64,000 bases of DNA from Pseudomonas lurida (GCF_013522705.1 NZ_JAAMRE010000033.1:1-64000), one strand, 5' to 3'; shown: positions 49,296-62,141, numbered from the stretch's first letter. Translations and numbers: made by a program. The notes: a model not told the origin generated them from the sequence alone.

Positions 49296-51371
49296 TTGCT
49301 GAATTCAAAGACTGCATTACTGCTCGGCGCGCTGCTGTTGTGCGGCAGCGGCGCATTGCATGCCGCGGCCGCTGCGCCTGAACCCCAAGCCCCGGCCAAA
49401 CCGGAGTTGCTGGTGGAGGGTGGCCTGCTCGGCGCGATCAGCTCCAGCATCGACGACGTGCAGGACAAGCTCGATCTCAACCAGAACCTTATCGACGCCT
49501 GGCGCCTGCGCGCGGACCGGGCCGCCGATGAAGTCGGGCGGTTGGTCGACCAGACCGCGCAGCGTTCGCCGTGGAGCATTGCCGGGGACTTTGTGCTGCT
49601 GTCCTGCGTGTGGATCGGTGCCTTTACCCTGTTGACGTTGCTGGGGCGCCTGATCGTGCGGCGCCTCGGGCAACGCTCATTTTTCCAGCGCCGCGAGCGC
49701 CTGCTGGGTGTGCTGGGTTACGTGGCGCCGTATACGATTCCGGCGCTGATCTGTTTGCCGTTGACCCTCTACGTCAGTCATTTTCTGCCCAGCTCCATCG
49801 GTCGCGCGCTGGCGCTGTGTTTTGCCTACGCCACCAGCAGCGGGATCTTCTCCACGTCGATGCTGTTGTGCGTGATTGTCATGTTCAACCTCGGACACAA
49901 GCGGCGTGCGGTGCAGATCATTCGCGCGTACTGCCCGCGGCCGCTGTTCCTGATCGGCTTCCTTGCCGCCCTCAGCGACGCGCTGACCAGCCCGCAGATC
50001 GCACGCCAGCTGGGCGGCAATATCACCAGCAGCATCGCGGTGTTCACCGGCCTGTTCGCGGCGGTGATCTTTGGCGTGCTGGTGGTGCGCCTGCGCCGGC
50101 CGGTGGCGCATCTGATCCGTAACCGGCCGCTGGCCCAACGCCTCAAGCATCCGGCGTTGCAGCAATCGCTGCGGGTGTTTTCCGGGCTGTGGTACTGGCC
50201 CATCCTATTGATGGTGCTGGTCTCGGCGATCAACTTGATCGGCGCTGGCGACGACAACCAGAAGGCCCTGCGTTGCGCGCTGTTCACCACCATTTTGCTG
50301 ATCGGTACGGTGTTTCTCAGCACGGTACTGCAGCACCTGTTCAAGTCCCGCAGCCAGGTGGCGATCCAGCGCAGCAGCGCCTACAAGGAACGCTTCCTCA
50401 GCCTGTTGCACGCGATCCTGCGCATCGTCATGGCGATTGCGTTTATCGAGATACTCGGGCGCATCTGGGGCGTGTCGCTGTTCGAATTCGCCCAACGCAA
50501 CTCGGTGGGCCGGGCGATCAGTGATTCCCTGAGCAGCATCGGCCTGATTCTGCTGGTGACGTGGCTGTTCTGGGTGGTGCTCGACACGGCGATTCAGGAA
50601 GCGCTCAAGCCGCCGGTGAACAAACGCTCGAGCCGCCAACCCAGCACGCGGGTCAAGACCATCCTGCCGCTGCTGCGCAATGCGGTGAAGATCATCCTGG
50701 TGGTGATCTGCGCGATCACTACCATGGCCAACCTGGGAATCAACGTCGCCCCGCTGCTGGCGGGTGCCGGGGTGGTCGGCCTGGCGATCGGTTTCGGTTC
50801 CCAGCAACTGGTGCAGGATGTGATCACGGGGCTGTTCATCATTATTGAGGACACGCTGTCGATCGGCGACTGGGTGGTGCTCGACTCCGGCCACGCCGGC
50901 ACCGTCGAGGGCCTGACCATCCGCACCCTGCGGCTGCGCGACGGCAAGGGCTTTGTGCATTCGGTGCCGTTCGGGCAGATCAAGGCGGTGACCAACCAAT
51001 CGCGGCAGTTCGCCTACGCGTTCTTCTCGGTGCAGTTCACCTACGACACCGATGTGGACAAGGCCGTGGAGCTGATCCGCGAGGCGGGGCAGTCGATCCG
51101 CGACGACGTGTTCCTCAAATACAACCTGCAAGGCCCGCTGGAGGTGTTCGGGGTCGACAAAATGGACCTCAACGGCGTGGTGCTGACCGCGCAGTTCCGC
51201 ACCGTGTCGGGCGGGCAATATGCAGTGAGCCGTGCGTTTAACCAGCGCTTGAAAAAGCTTGTGGATAACTGTGACGAGGTGCACTTCGCGCAGACTTATC
51301 CACAGCAGGTGTTGCTGCCCAAGCGCATGGCCCAGGCGGATGAGCCGGACGCTGAGATGCCGGTGGTGTGA
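49296..51371 (+). CDS. Large MscS-type mechanosensitive channel (YbiO-like)
   Basis: A 691-residue inner-membrane channel. It has a signal-like N-terminus (1-24), a periplasmic segment, about ten membrane helices, and the MscS core: the glycine/alanine-rich pore helix LAGAGVVGLAIGFGSQQLVQD followed by the beta domain with DWVVLDSGHAGTVEGLTIRTLRLR. Such channels release solutes on hypo-osmotic shock. The start is TTG 49296 with AAGGAG nine bases upstream; nearby GTG is out of frame. REP sequence lies just after the stop. Confidence 0.88.
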   Translation: MLNSKTALLLGALLLCGSGALHAAAAAPEPQAPAKPELLVEGGLLGAISSSIDDVQDKLDLNQNLIDAWRLRADRAADEVGRLVDQTAQRSPWSIAGDFVLLSCVWIGAFTLLTLLGRLIVRRLGQRSFFQRRERLLGVLGYVAPYTIPALICLPLTLYVSHFLPSSIGRALALCFAYATSSGIFSTSMLLCVIVMFNLGHKRRAVQIIRAYCPRPLFLIGFLAALSDALTSPQIARQLGGNITSSIAVFTGLFAAVIFGVLVVRLRRPVAHLIRNRPLAQRLKHPALQQSLRVFSGLWYWPILLMVLVSAINLIGAGDDNQKALRCALFTTILLIGTVFLSTVLQHLFKSRSQVAIQRSSAYKERFLSLLHAILRIVMAIAFIEILGRIWGVSLFEFAQRNSVGRAISDSLSSIGLILLVTWLFWVVLDTAIQEALKPPVNKRSSRQPSTRVKTILPLLRNAVKIILVVICAITTMANLGINVAPLLAGAGVVGLAIGFGSQQLVQDVITGLFIIIEDTLSIGDWVVLDSGHAGTVEGLTIRTLRLRDGKGFVHSVPFGQIKAVTNQSRQFAYAFFSVQFTYDTDVDKAVELIREAGQSIRDDVFLKYNLQGPLEVFGVDKMDLNGVVLTAQFRTVSGGQYAVSRAFNQRLKKLVDNCDEVHFAQTYPQQVLLPKRMAQADEPDAEMPVV

Positions 51372-51382
51372 TGGCGTCTGTC

Positions 51383-51460
51383 AGGGCCTCATCGGGGGCA
51401 AGCCCCTCCCACATTTTTTGCCGCCACTGTGGGAGGGGGCTTGCCCCCCTATGAGGCCCT
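51383..51460. repeat. REP doublet (REPIN) between the MscS gene and lhr
   Basis: Two inverted copies of a Pseudomonas REP, AGGGCCTCAT plus GGGGGCAAGCCCC and its complement TGTGGGAGGGGGCTTGCCCC, face each other across about 16 bp. The arms pair over roughly 30 bases, forming a strong hairpin at the convergent gene ends. No RAYT transposase gene is in the window. Confidence 0.85.
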
Positions 51461-51465
51461 CAAGC

Positions 51466-55713
<4,248 letters not shown>

Positions 55714-55880
55714 GGAGTGATTGATACTGCCAGTTCCAACAAGTTGCAAACCCGTACTTTATCCGTGACGGTTGCGCTACAAACCCGCAAAATGCAACGA
55801 TTCTGGCAACTATCCACGGCACGGCCCACAGCCCTGCCGACCCCAACCATCGTTCCAAACAGACCGGGCCTGCTCAATCT

Positions 55881-56765
55881 ATGCGAATGCGCCTTATGTT
55901 ACTGGGCGGCGGGAATGCCCTCGGGCAGGCGCTGATTCGCCTCGGTGCGGAGGAAGACATCGGTTTCCTCGCCCCCAAACCGCCCCAAGACGGCTGGGAT
56001 GCCGCAAGCCTTACCCAATTGCTCGACGACACCCGTCCCGATGCGTTGATCAACCTCGCCTACTATTTCGACTGGTTCCAGGCCGAAGCGGTCAGTGAAA
56101 CGCGCCTGGCCGCCCAGGAATTCGCTATCGAGCGCCTGGCCGAACTGTGTCAGCACCACACCATCACCTTGTTGCAACCGTCCAGCTACCGCGTGTTCGA
56201 TGGCTCGCGCGCCACCGCCTACAGCGAAAAGGACGAGCCTGTGCCGCTGGGCCTGCGCGGCCAGGCGTTGTGGCGCATTGAACAAAGCGTGCGCGCCGCG
56301 TGCCCGCAACATGTGTTGCTGCGTTTTGGCTGGCTGCTGGACGACAGTGTCGATGGCACCCTCGGGCGCTTTCTGGCCAAGGCTGAGCAACCGGGGCAAT
56401 TGCTGATGGCGGACGACCGTCGCGGCAACCCGACGCCAGTGGACGACGCCGCTCGGGTGATCATTTCGGTACTCAAGCAACTCGATTGCGCGGCGCCGCT
56501 GTGGGGCACGTACCACTACGCCGGCCATGAGGCGACCACGCCGCTGGCGCTGGGGCAGGCCATCCTTACCGAAGCGCGCAGCTTTCACCCGTTGGCCATC
56601 GAATCACCCACCGCCCAGGCCCACGCCGCCCGCCCGGATGCCAGCGAAGAACCCCAGCACGGCGTACTGGCCTGCAAGAAAATCCTGCACACGTTCGGCA
56701 TCAAGCCCCGCGCCTGGCGTGCGGGGCTGCCAGCCTTGCTGGACCGCTTCTACCGCCGCAGCTGA
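55881..56765 (+). CDS. RmlD-like NAD-binding protein, catalytic residues apparently replaced
   Basis: A 294-residue short-chain dehydrogenase/RmlD-like protein (N-terminal LLGGGNALGQAL is the dinucleotide loop; LLQPSSYRVFDG corresponds to the RmlD STDYVFDG). Where RmlD has the catalytic YxxxK, this protein reads PLGLRGQALWR: Arg126 and Leu130 take the Tyr and Lys positions in my alignment. It may bind cofactor without classic reduction. The gene matches the epimerase-like gene next to oprG in P. aeruginosa (recalled). No signal peptide. Confidence 0.75.
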   Translation: MRMRLMLLGGGNALGQALIRLGAEEDIGFLAPKPPQDGWDAASLTQLLDDTRPDALINLAYYFDWFQAEAVSETRLAAQEFAIERLAELCQHHTITLLQPSSYRVFDGSRATAYSEKDEPVPLGLRGQALWRIEQSVRAACPQHVLLRFGWLLDDSVDGTLGRFLAKAEQPGQLLMADDRRGNPTPVDDAARVIISVLKQLDCAAPLWGTYHYAGHEATTPLALGQAILTEARSFHPLAIESPTAQAHAARPDASEEPQHGVLACKKILHTFGIKPRAWRAGLPALLDRFYRRS

Positions 56766-56857
56766 ATGTGAGAGGGGGCTTGCCCCCGACAGCGGTGGGT
56801 CAGTCAATGAACCGGTGACTGACACTCTGCTATCGGGGGCAAGCCCCCTCTCATATT
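56766..56857. repeat. REP doublet (REPIN) between the SDR-like gene and ompW
   Basis: ATGTGAGAGGGGGCTTGCCC (56766 on) and its inverted partner GGGGGCAAGCCCCCTCTCAT (56835-56854) enclose a second inverted pair, GTCAGTCA/TGACTGAC. The arms and inner spacing differ from the doublet at 51383, so it is a separate insertion of the same repeat family. Confidence 0.85.
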
Positions 56858-56883
56858 GGTGACGCAGTGTTGGTTGCAGCGGC

Positions 56884-57582
56884 TTAGAACTTGTAGCCGA
56901 TACCCACCATGTAGACCATTGGGTCCACGTCCACATTGACCTTGGCGCGAGTGCCGGCGGCCAATGCGTTGTTGTCCACGGTGGCCTTGGTGCTGATGTC
57001 GATGTAGCGCGCCTGGGCGTTGATCATCCACTTGTCGTTGATCATGTAGTCAGCGCCGATCTGCGCCGCCCAGCCCCAGGAGTTTTCCGCCTTGAAGTTG
57101 CTGAAGCCCGCGCCCTCGGCACGGCTGCCGACGTGTTCGTCATAGATCCAGGTGTAGTTGATACCGGCACCCACGTAGGGCTGGAAGGCGGACTTGTTAT
57201 CCAGCGGGTAGTACACGACGCTCAAGGTCGGTGGCAGATGTTTGAGAGTACCGAGCTTGCCATTGGCGGCACCGAGCGCGGTGTTCTTGATCTTCACATC
57301 GTGCTCGAACGGCGTGGCCGCCAGCAGTTCGATCCCGACGTGGTCGGTGAGCATGTAAGCGAAGTTCAAGCCCAACTGGGTATCGCTGCTCATGGTCGCC
57401 TTGCCACCCAGGTTGGCGCCGGCCAGTGGGCCTTGATCAACCTTGACGCTGCCACTGTCGGCCTTCGGGTTCACGGTGATTGCACCGGCGCGAACCAGAA
57501 TGTCGCCCGCTTCGTGAGCATGGGCGGCAGGGGCGACGAGGGCGAGCGCGAAGAGGGACGCGCCGAGCAGAGACTTGTTCAT
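56884..57582 (-). CDS. ompW: OmpW-family outer membrane protein (OprG-like)
   Basis: A 232-residue outer membrane protein: signal peptide MNKSLLGASLFALALVAPAAHA, then an eight-strand barrel with alternating aromatic strands, ending in the C-terminal Phe (VYMVGIGYKF) needed for Bam recognition. OmpW/OprG carry small hydrophobic or amino acid substrates across the outer membrane. It lies just downstream of the zinc-linked operon on the same strand, 94 bp after it, an order I recall from P. aeruginosa. Confidence 0.92.
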   Translation of the reverse strand: MNKSLLGASLFALALVAPAAHAHEAGDILVRAGAITVNPKADSGSVKVDQGPLAGANLGGKATMSSDTQLGLNFAYMLTDHVGIELLAATPFEHDVKIKNTALGAANGKLGTLKHLPPTLSVVYYPLDNKSAFQPYVGAGINYTWIYDEHVGSRAEGAGFSNFKAENSWGWAAQIGADYMINDKWMINAQARYIDISTKATVDNNALAAGTRAKVNVDVDPMVYMVGIGYKF

Positions 57583-57676
57583 GGGAGCTCCAAAGGACGT
57601 TTAAAAGTTGTAGGTCCAATGGTAAAGATCGTTCCGTTCGGTCTTTTGACTCAGCTCAATGAAAGGGCGATAAGCG

Positions 57677-58198
57677 TTATTCCTGCAGCTCGTACATATA
57701 AATCTTTTCGGCATCCATCTGGTAACCGGCGTCGGCCAGTTCGCTGGTGGAGGGCTTGACCTGCATCGCCCCCTCGATCCAGTACGGCTGGTACAGCTCA
57801 TCGAGCTTCACGCCGACTTCGCTTTTGACATGCACGATCTGGTTCGACGGCGGCGGCGGCACATGGATACACGCGCCGAAGTACGGCACCAGCAGGAACT
57901 CGGTGGTACGGCCTTCCTCGCTCACTTCCAGCGGCACGATATAACCGGGCAGGCGAATATGCTGGCCGTCGAGGCCCTTGACCACCGGGGCGTTGGGCAA
58001 ATCCTGCTTGGCCGCCGGCGCCGCCTCGACGGACAAGGCATCGGCCATGTTCGACAGGTCGTGCAGCGGTTTCATATTGGGCACTTCCGGCGGCGCATCC
58101 GGCGGAATCATTTCCTGCCAGGACAGATCCCTGGGTTGCTCATCGGCCCAGGTCGGCGCGGCCACCACCAGCAACAGGGCAAACAGGACACGGCGCAT
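57677..58198 (-). CDS. DUF3299 exported protein
   Basis: A 173-residue protein with a signal peptide (MRRVLFALLLVVAAPTWA) and the DUF3299 core RLPGYIVPLEV, FLLVPYFGACIHVPPPPSNQ, where one Cys and a proline run stand out. Function unknown; probably periplasmic. ATG 58198 follows AGGAAGG; an ATG five codons earlier overlaps the permease stop (ATGA) but has no ribosome site. Last gene of the four-gene zinc-linked operon. Confidence 0.85.
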   Translation of the reverse strand: MRRVLFALLLVVAAPTWADEQPRDLSWQEMIPPDAPPEVPNMKPLHDLSNMADALSVEAAPAAKQDLPNAPVVKGLDGQHIRLPGYIVPLEVSEEGRTTEFLLVPYFGACIHVPPPPSNQIVHVKSEVGVKLDELYQPYWIEGAMQVKPSTSELADAGYQMDAEKIYMYELQE

Positions 58199-58209
58199 CG
58201 AAACCTTCC

Positions 58210-59475
58210 TCATAAACGTATGGACAGGCCGTCGGCCAGGGATTGTCGATAGGCGCGCCACGCGGGCACGCTGCCCATCAACAGCGCGGCGGCCAGGATA
58301 CCGGCGAGCAGGGTCCATTCATATTCGCTCGGCCATGACATCGGCAGGTCCAGGCCATAGTTGGCCTGCAGGTAACCGCGCGAGGCGGCGATGCATACGT
58401 ACAGCAGGCCGACGCCGGCGATCACCCCGGACAGTGCCAATGCAAACGCTTCGAAGATCAGCAGCGTCGCGATATGCCAGGGCCGCGCGCCCACCGAACG
58501 CAAAATCGCCATTTCGCGACGGCGTTCGTTGAGGCTGGTGAGGATCGCCGTGAGCATGCCGATCAAACCGGTCAGCACCACGAACAGCGAGATCACGAAC
58601 AGCGCTTTTTCAGCGGTGCCCATCATGCTCCACAGCTCCTGCAACGCCACGCCCGGCAGAATCGCCAGCATCGGTTCGCCACGAAACTCATTGATCTGCC
58701 GCTGCAGCGCGAAGGTGGAAATCTTGTTGTTCAGGCCCAGCATGAAGGCCGTGATGGCTTGCGGCGTGAGGTCCATGTTGCGCGCCTGGTCCGCGCTGAT
58801 CCGGCCTTTGCCTTGGGCGGGAACGCCGTTGTGCCAGTCGATGTGAATCGCTTCCATGCCACCAAGGCTGATATGCAGCGTACGGTCCACCGGCGTACCG
58901 GTGCGCTTGAGAATACCGACCACGGTGAAGGGTTTGTCATCGTGCTTGACCAGGCTGACCACCGCTACGCCATGGGCCAGCACCAGTTTGTCGCCGAGTT
59001 TGTAGTGCAGCGCATCCGCCACTTCCGCACCGAGCACCACTTCGAACGGGTCGCTGGCGAAGGCACGGCCGCTGGCCAGTTCGAGGTTTTGCTTGCGGCC
59101 GTACTGGTAGTGCTCGAAGTAGGATTGGTTGGTGCCCATCACGCGATAGCCGCGGTGGGAGTCCCCGAGTGAAATCGGGATGGCCCATTTCACCTGAGGG
59201 TTGGCGGCGAAGTGCTCGTAGCTGTCCCAACGAATGTTGTTGGTGGCGTTGCCGATGCGGAACACCGAGTACAGCAGCAGATTGACCGAACCGGAGCGCG
59301 CGCCGACGATCAGGTCGGTGCCGCTGATGGTGCTGGCGAAACTGTTGCGTGCCTCAACGCGTACGCGCTCCACCGCCAGCAACAGGCACACCGACAGGGC
59401 GATGGCGAAGGCGGTGAGGATCGCGGTAAAGCGGCGGTTAGCCAGGCTGGCCATGGCTAGACGAAACAGATACAT
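58210..59475 (-). CDS. ABC transporter permease, FtsX/MacB family
   Basis: A 421-residue permease with one N-terminal membrane helix (about 18-38), a large periplasmic domain, and three C-terminal helices, the FtsX/MacB topology. These act as mechanotransmitters or in lipid/peptide export rather than classic import. ATG 59475 is one base after the ATPase stop; the open upstream frame overlaps the ATPase gene and is rejected. Partner of the ATPase and of the periplasmic proteins on either side. Confidence 0.88.
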   Translation of the reverse strand: MYLFRLAMASLANRRFTAILTAFAIALSVCLLLAVERVRVEARNSFASTISGTDLIVGARSGSVNLLLYSVFRIGNATNNIRWDSYEHFAANPQVKWAIPISLGDSHRGYRVMGTNQSYFEHYQYGRKQNLELASGRAFASDPFEVVLGAEVADALHYKLGDKLVLAHGVAVVSLVKHDDKPFTVVGILKRTGTPVDRTLHISLGGMEAIHIDWHNGVPAQGKGRISADQARNMDLTPQAITAFMLGLNNKISTFALQRQINEFRGEPMLAILPGVALQELWSMMGTAEKALFVISLFVVLTGLIGMLTAILTSLNERRREMAILRSVGARPWHIATLLIFEAFALALSGVIAGVGLLYVCIAASRGYLQANYGLDLPMSWPSEYEWTLLAGILAAALLMGSVPAWRAYRQSLADGLSIRL

Positions 59476-59476
59476 C

Positions 59477-60187
59477 TCAAACCTCTGCGGGCGTGGCGGC
59501 GCGATTGAGCTCGGCCAGCGAAAGATGACGGTCGAACAGCGGCGCCAGGCTCTGGTCGTGGCTGACAAACAACAGGCTGGCACCCGCGTCGCGGCACTCG
59601 GCGAACAGCAATTGGATGAAGGCTTCGCGGGCGTCGTAATCCAGGGCCGAGGTGGGTTCGTCGGCAATCACCAGTTCCGGTTGGCCGATCAACGCACGGG
59701 CGGCGGCCACCCGTTGCTGCTGGCCGATGGACAGCGAATCGGCACGACGCGCCAGCAGGTCTTTGTCCTTCAGGCCCAGGTGCGCAAGCAGAGTGGCGGC
59801 CGCCTGGTCGACGCTGCCGTGACGCTGGACCGCGCGTTGCGCACGCAGCCTGGAAAAGTGGCAGGGCAACTCGACGTTCTCGCGCACCGACAGAAACGGC
59901 AGCAGGTTGAACTGCTGGAAAATGTAGCCGGTGTGGTCGACACGGAACCGATCGCGCGCGCCCGCCGACAGCGCGGTAAGTTCCTGGCCGAGCAGGCGAA
60001 TGCTGCCGCGACCGGGTTTCTGCACGCCGCCGAGCAACCCTAACAGGGTGGTCTTACCGCTGCCGCTGGGGCCTTTGAGAAACAGGGTTTCGCCGCGCTC
60101 CAGGCGGAAGGCGGGGATATCCAGCAGTTGAGGATGACCGGGCCAGTTAAAGCCCAGGTCGGACAGTTCGATCAATGGCTGGGTCAT
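59477..60187 (-). CDS. ABC transporter ATP-binding protein (LolD/MacB type)
   Basis: A 236-residue ATPase with Walker A GPSGSGKT (39-46), Q-loop IFQQFNLLPFLSV, signature LSIGQQQR (in place of LSGGQ) and Walker B LVIADEPTSAL. It powers the permease encoded directly downstream. Start ATG 60187; an in-frame GTG two codons earlier is possible. Confidence 0.9.
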   Translation of the reverse strand: MTQPLIELSDLGFNWPGHPQLLDIPAFRLERGETLFLKGPSGSGKTTLLGLLGGVQKPGRGSIRLLGQELTALSAGARDRFRVDHTGYIFQQFNLLPFLSVRENVELPCHFSRLRAQRAVQRHGSVDQAAATLLAHLGLKDKDLLARRADSLSIGQQQRVAAARALIGQPELVIADEPTSALDYDAREAFIQLLFAECRDAGASLLFVSHDQSLAPLFDRHLSLAELNRAATPAEV

Positions 60188-60193
60188 GGGCAC

Positions 60194-60793
60194 TCAGAAC
60201 TTCAGGGTGGCTGCGGTGGCCGTCGCGTCGACGCCTTGCTGGCCGCTCGGGCCGATCAGTTGTACCTGGATTTTCTGGGTGGCGGGGAAGGTCTTGAACA
60301 CTTGGGTCAGGTCCAGATTGCCCAGGGCGGTCGGTGTGGCGCAGGTGAATTGATAGTGAGCGTGGATCTCGCTGTGGTCGTGATGGTGCTCATGGGCGGC
60401 TGCGCCTTTGCCGTCGGTGGCGTCATCATCGTCGTCATGATCGGCTTCGGGCTTGTCACCGAACAGCGGGCTGTTGAGTTCCTGGGAGCTGACCTTGCAA
60501 CCGGCGGCCTTGGGCAGGTTGAACAGGGCGACAGGGTTTTCCAGTTGCTCGCGCGCGGCGGCGACCTTGGCTTTGTCGGCGGCGCTGCTGGCCACGTGCT
60601 CGAATCCCACCAGGTTCATCGCCGGGCTGTCCAGCTCAAGCTCCAGCGTCTGACCATCAAGCACGGCGTTAAGGCGAGCAACACCGTGTTCGTGGGCGCC
60701 GAGGCTGCCGTGTTCGTGATCATGGTCATCATGCGCCTGGGCGACAGCCAGTGGCAGCAGGGCAAACGGCAAGGCAAGCAACAGACGGCGCAT
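60194..60793 (-). CDS. DUF2796 His-rich periplasmic protein (ZrgA-like)
   Basis: A 199-residue exported protein: signal peptide MRRLLLALPFALLPLAVAQA, then a metal-binding N-terminus (HDDHDHEHGSLGAHEHG) and a central His/Asp-rich loop (DHDDDDDATDGKG then AHEHHHDHSEIHAH). DUF2796 includes ZrgA, a zinc-regulated periplasmic zinc protein of Vibrio. First gene of the operon DUF2796-ATPase-permease-DUF3299 and directly behind a Zur-like box. ATG 60793 has GGGAG upstream. Confidence 0.9.
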   Translation of the reverse strand: MRRLLLALPFALLPLAVAQAHDDHDHEHGSLGAHEHGVARLNAVLDGQTLELELDSPAMNLVGFEHVASSAADKAKVAAAREQLENPVALFNLPKAAGCKVSSQELNSPLFGDKPEADHDDDDDATDGKGAAAHEHHHDHSEIHAHYQFTCATPTALGNLDLTQVFKTFPATQKIQVQLIGPSGQQGVDATATAATLKF

Positions 60794-60824
60794 GGAAAAG
60801 CTCCCGGAGATGAAAGTTTTGTTA

Positions 60825-60839
60825 TGTAATCTTATAACA
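60825..60839. promoter_or_regulatory. Zur-like operator of the DUF2796 operon
   Basis: TGTAATCTTATAACA agrees with the Zur consensus TGTTATANTATAACA at all but two fixed positions. It lies 32-46 bp before the DUF2796 ATG, where it would cover the promoter (TCGACA on the minus strand at 60843-60848 is a possible -35). It also extends into a larger 22-bp dyad (60819-60840) with TTGTTAT arms. Confidence 0.65.
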
Positions 60840-60924
60840 ATGTGTCGAGAGTTTGCCCGCCCGCTTGGCGTTGTGCAAGCCACATGGGAGCATGCCGGTC
60901 GGAAAAACTGCGGGAGTAGGGGCG

Positions 60925-61272
60925 ATGTTGCGAATTCGTGGAACCATCGGCGACCTGCCGGTGGATTTGACTGTAGAGATGGACGACGGCGATTGGGCAC
61001 GCCTGGGCGCGCAATTTCAGGCCGCGCCAGTAGCCCCGGCGAGCGCTGGCCCGGCTGCGGCGGCGAAACCCGGTGATGATCTATGGCAGAGCGCCCAGGA
61101 CCTATTACGCAATGCCGGCCAACTCAGCGGCCTGGAATTGCTCGATCAACTGGAAGGCTTGGCCGGCGATGCGGCAGTGGGCAAACGCCTGCTGGTGCGC
61201 CTGCGCCACAGCGCCAAGGTCAAGGTGGTCAGCGGCGGGGATACGCCGCTGTACCGTTGGCTCGGCGATTAG
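60925..61272 (+). CDS. Small conserved Pseudomonas protein
   Basis: A 115-residue protein of unknown function (begins MLRIRGTIGDLPVDLTVEMDD), with an Ala/Pro linker (about 36-50) and a C-terminal part rich in Leu and basic residues. No signal peptide or membrane helix. ATG 60925 follows GGGAGTAGGGG. It is divergent from the zinc-linked operon and its last four bases overlap the end of the thioredoxin gene on the other strand. The position matches P. aeruginosa PA4062 as I recall it. Confidence 0.75.
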   Translation: MLRIRGTIGDLPVDLTVEMDDGDWARLGAQFQAAPVAPASAGPAAAAKPGDDLWQSAQDLLRNAGQLSGLELLDQLEGLAGDAAVGKRLLVRLRHSAKVKVVSGGDTPLYRWLGD

Positions 61273-62141
61273 TACAGCGCAGCGAACAACTTGCGGCGGT
61301 ACACGGTGACCAGCGGGTGATCATTGCCCAGCAGTTCGAACACCTGCAGCAAGGTCTTGTGCGGCAGGCCTTCGTTGTAGCTGCGGTTGCGGACGAATAA
61401 TTTGAGCAGACCGTCCAGTGCCGCATCGTACTGCTGGCGCGCCAGTTGCTGGATAGCCAGCTGATAGGCCGCTTCGTCGTCCTGCGGGTTTTGCGCCAGC
61501 CGGCTTTTCAAGTCGGCGGCGTCCGGCAGCTCGGCGGCCTGGCGCAGGAAGGTGATCTGTGCCTTGGCCCCGGCGAGAGCGGCTTTGTGGTCGTCGCTTT
61601 TCACGGCATCGAGCACGGCCTGGGCTTCACCCAACTCACCGCGTTCAGCCAGGCAGCGCGCGTACAGAATCAGTGCGGCGGCGTGAGTGTTGTCCTCGCC
61701 CAGCAGCGCGACCAATAGGGCTTCGGCGTCACTGATACGGCCTTCTGCGAATAACGCCTGGGCCTGCACCAATGGATCAGCCGCCTTCGGCGCAGGCATC
61801 TGCACATGCGGCTCAAGCATCGCCCGCACCGCCGACTCCGGCTGTGCCCCGGCGAACCCGTCCACCGGCTGACCGTCCTTGAACAGCACCACCGTCGGCA
61901 GGCTTTGAATGCCAAACCGCGCAACGATGTCCTGCTCGGCCTCGCAGTCGACCTTGGCAAGCAGCAACTCACCCTGATAACTCTCGGCAATCTGCGCCAG
62001 CATCGGCATCAACGCCTTGCACGGCGCGCACCACTCGGCCCAGAAATCTACGAGTACAGGTTTGTGGAATGAGTTTTCGATTACCGCCTGGTCGAAGGTG
62101 GCAGTGGTGGCGTCGAAGATATACGGGGTGGGCTCACTCAT
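61269..62141 (-). CDS. cnoX: Thioredoxin-TPR protein, CnoX/YbbN-type chaperedoxin
   Basis: A 290-residue fusion of an N-terminal thioredoxin domain (1-110, active site W37-C38-A-P-C41) and TPR-like helices (about 125-290). E. coli CnoX protects substrates from oxidation and hands them to GroEL/DnaK; unlike E. coli, this protein keeps both active-site Cys, so it may also be redox-active. ATG 62141 chosen over an upstream extension. Confidence 0.9.
   Translation of the reverse strand: MSEPTPYIFDATTATFDQAVIENSFHKPVLVDFWAEWCAPCKALMPMLAQIAESYQGELLLAKVDCEAEQDIVARFGIQSLPTVVLFKDGQPVDGFAGAQPESAVRAMLEPHVQMPAPKAADPLVQAQALFAEGRISDAEALLVALLGEDNTHAAALILYARCLAERGELGEAQAVLDAVKSDDHKAALAGAKAQITFLRQAAELPDAADLKSRLAQNPQDDEAAYQLAIQQLARQQYDAALDGLLKLFVRNRSYNEGLPHKTLLQVFELLGNDHPLVTVYRRKLFAALY

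Noticed and set aside
57583..57676. Anr or Zur box upstream of ompW
   Set aside because: Looked for TTGAT-N4-ATCAA and for a Zur-type dyad in this gap; neither is present in convincing form.
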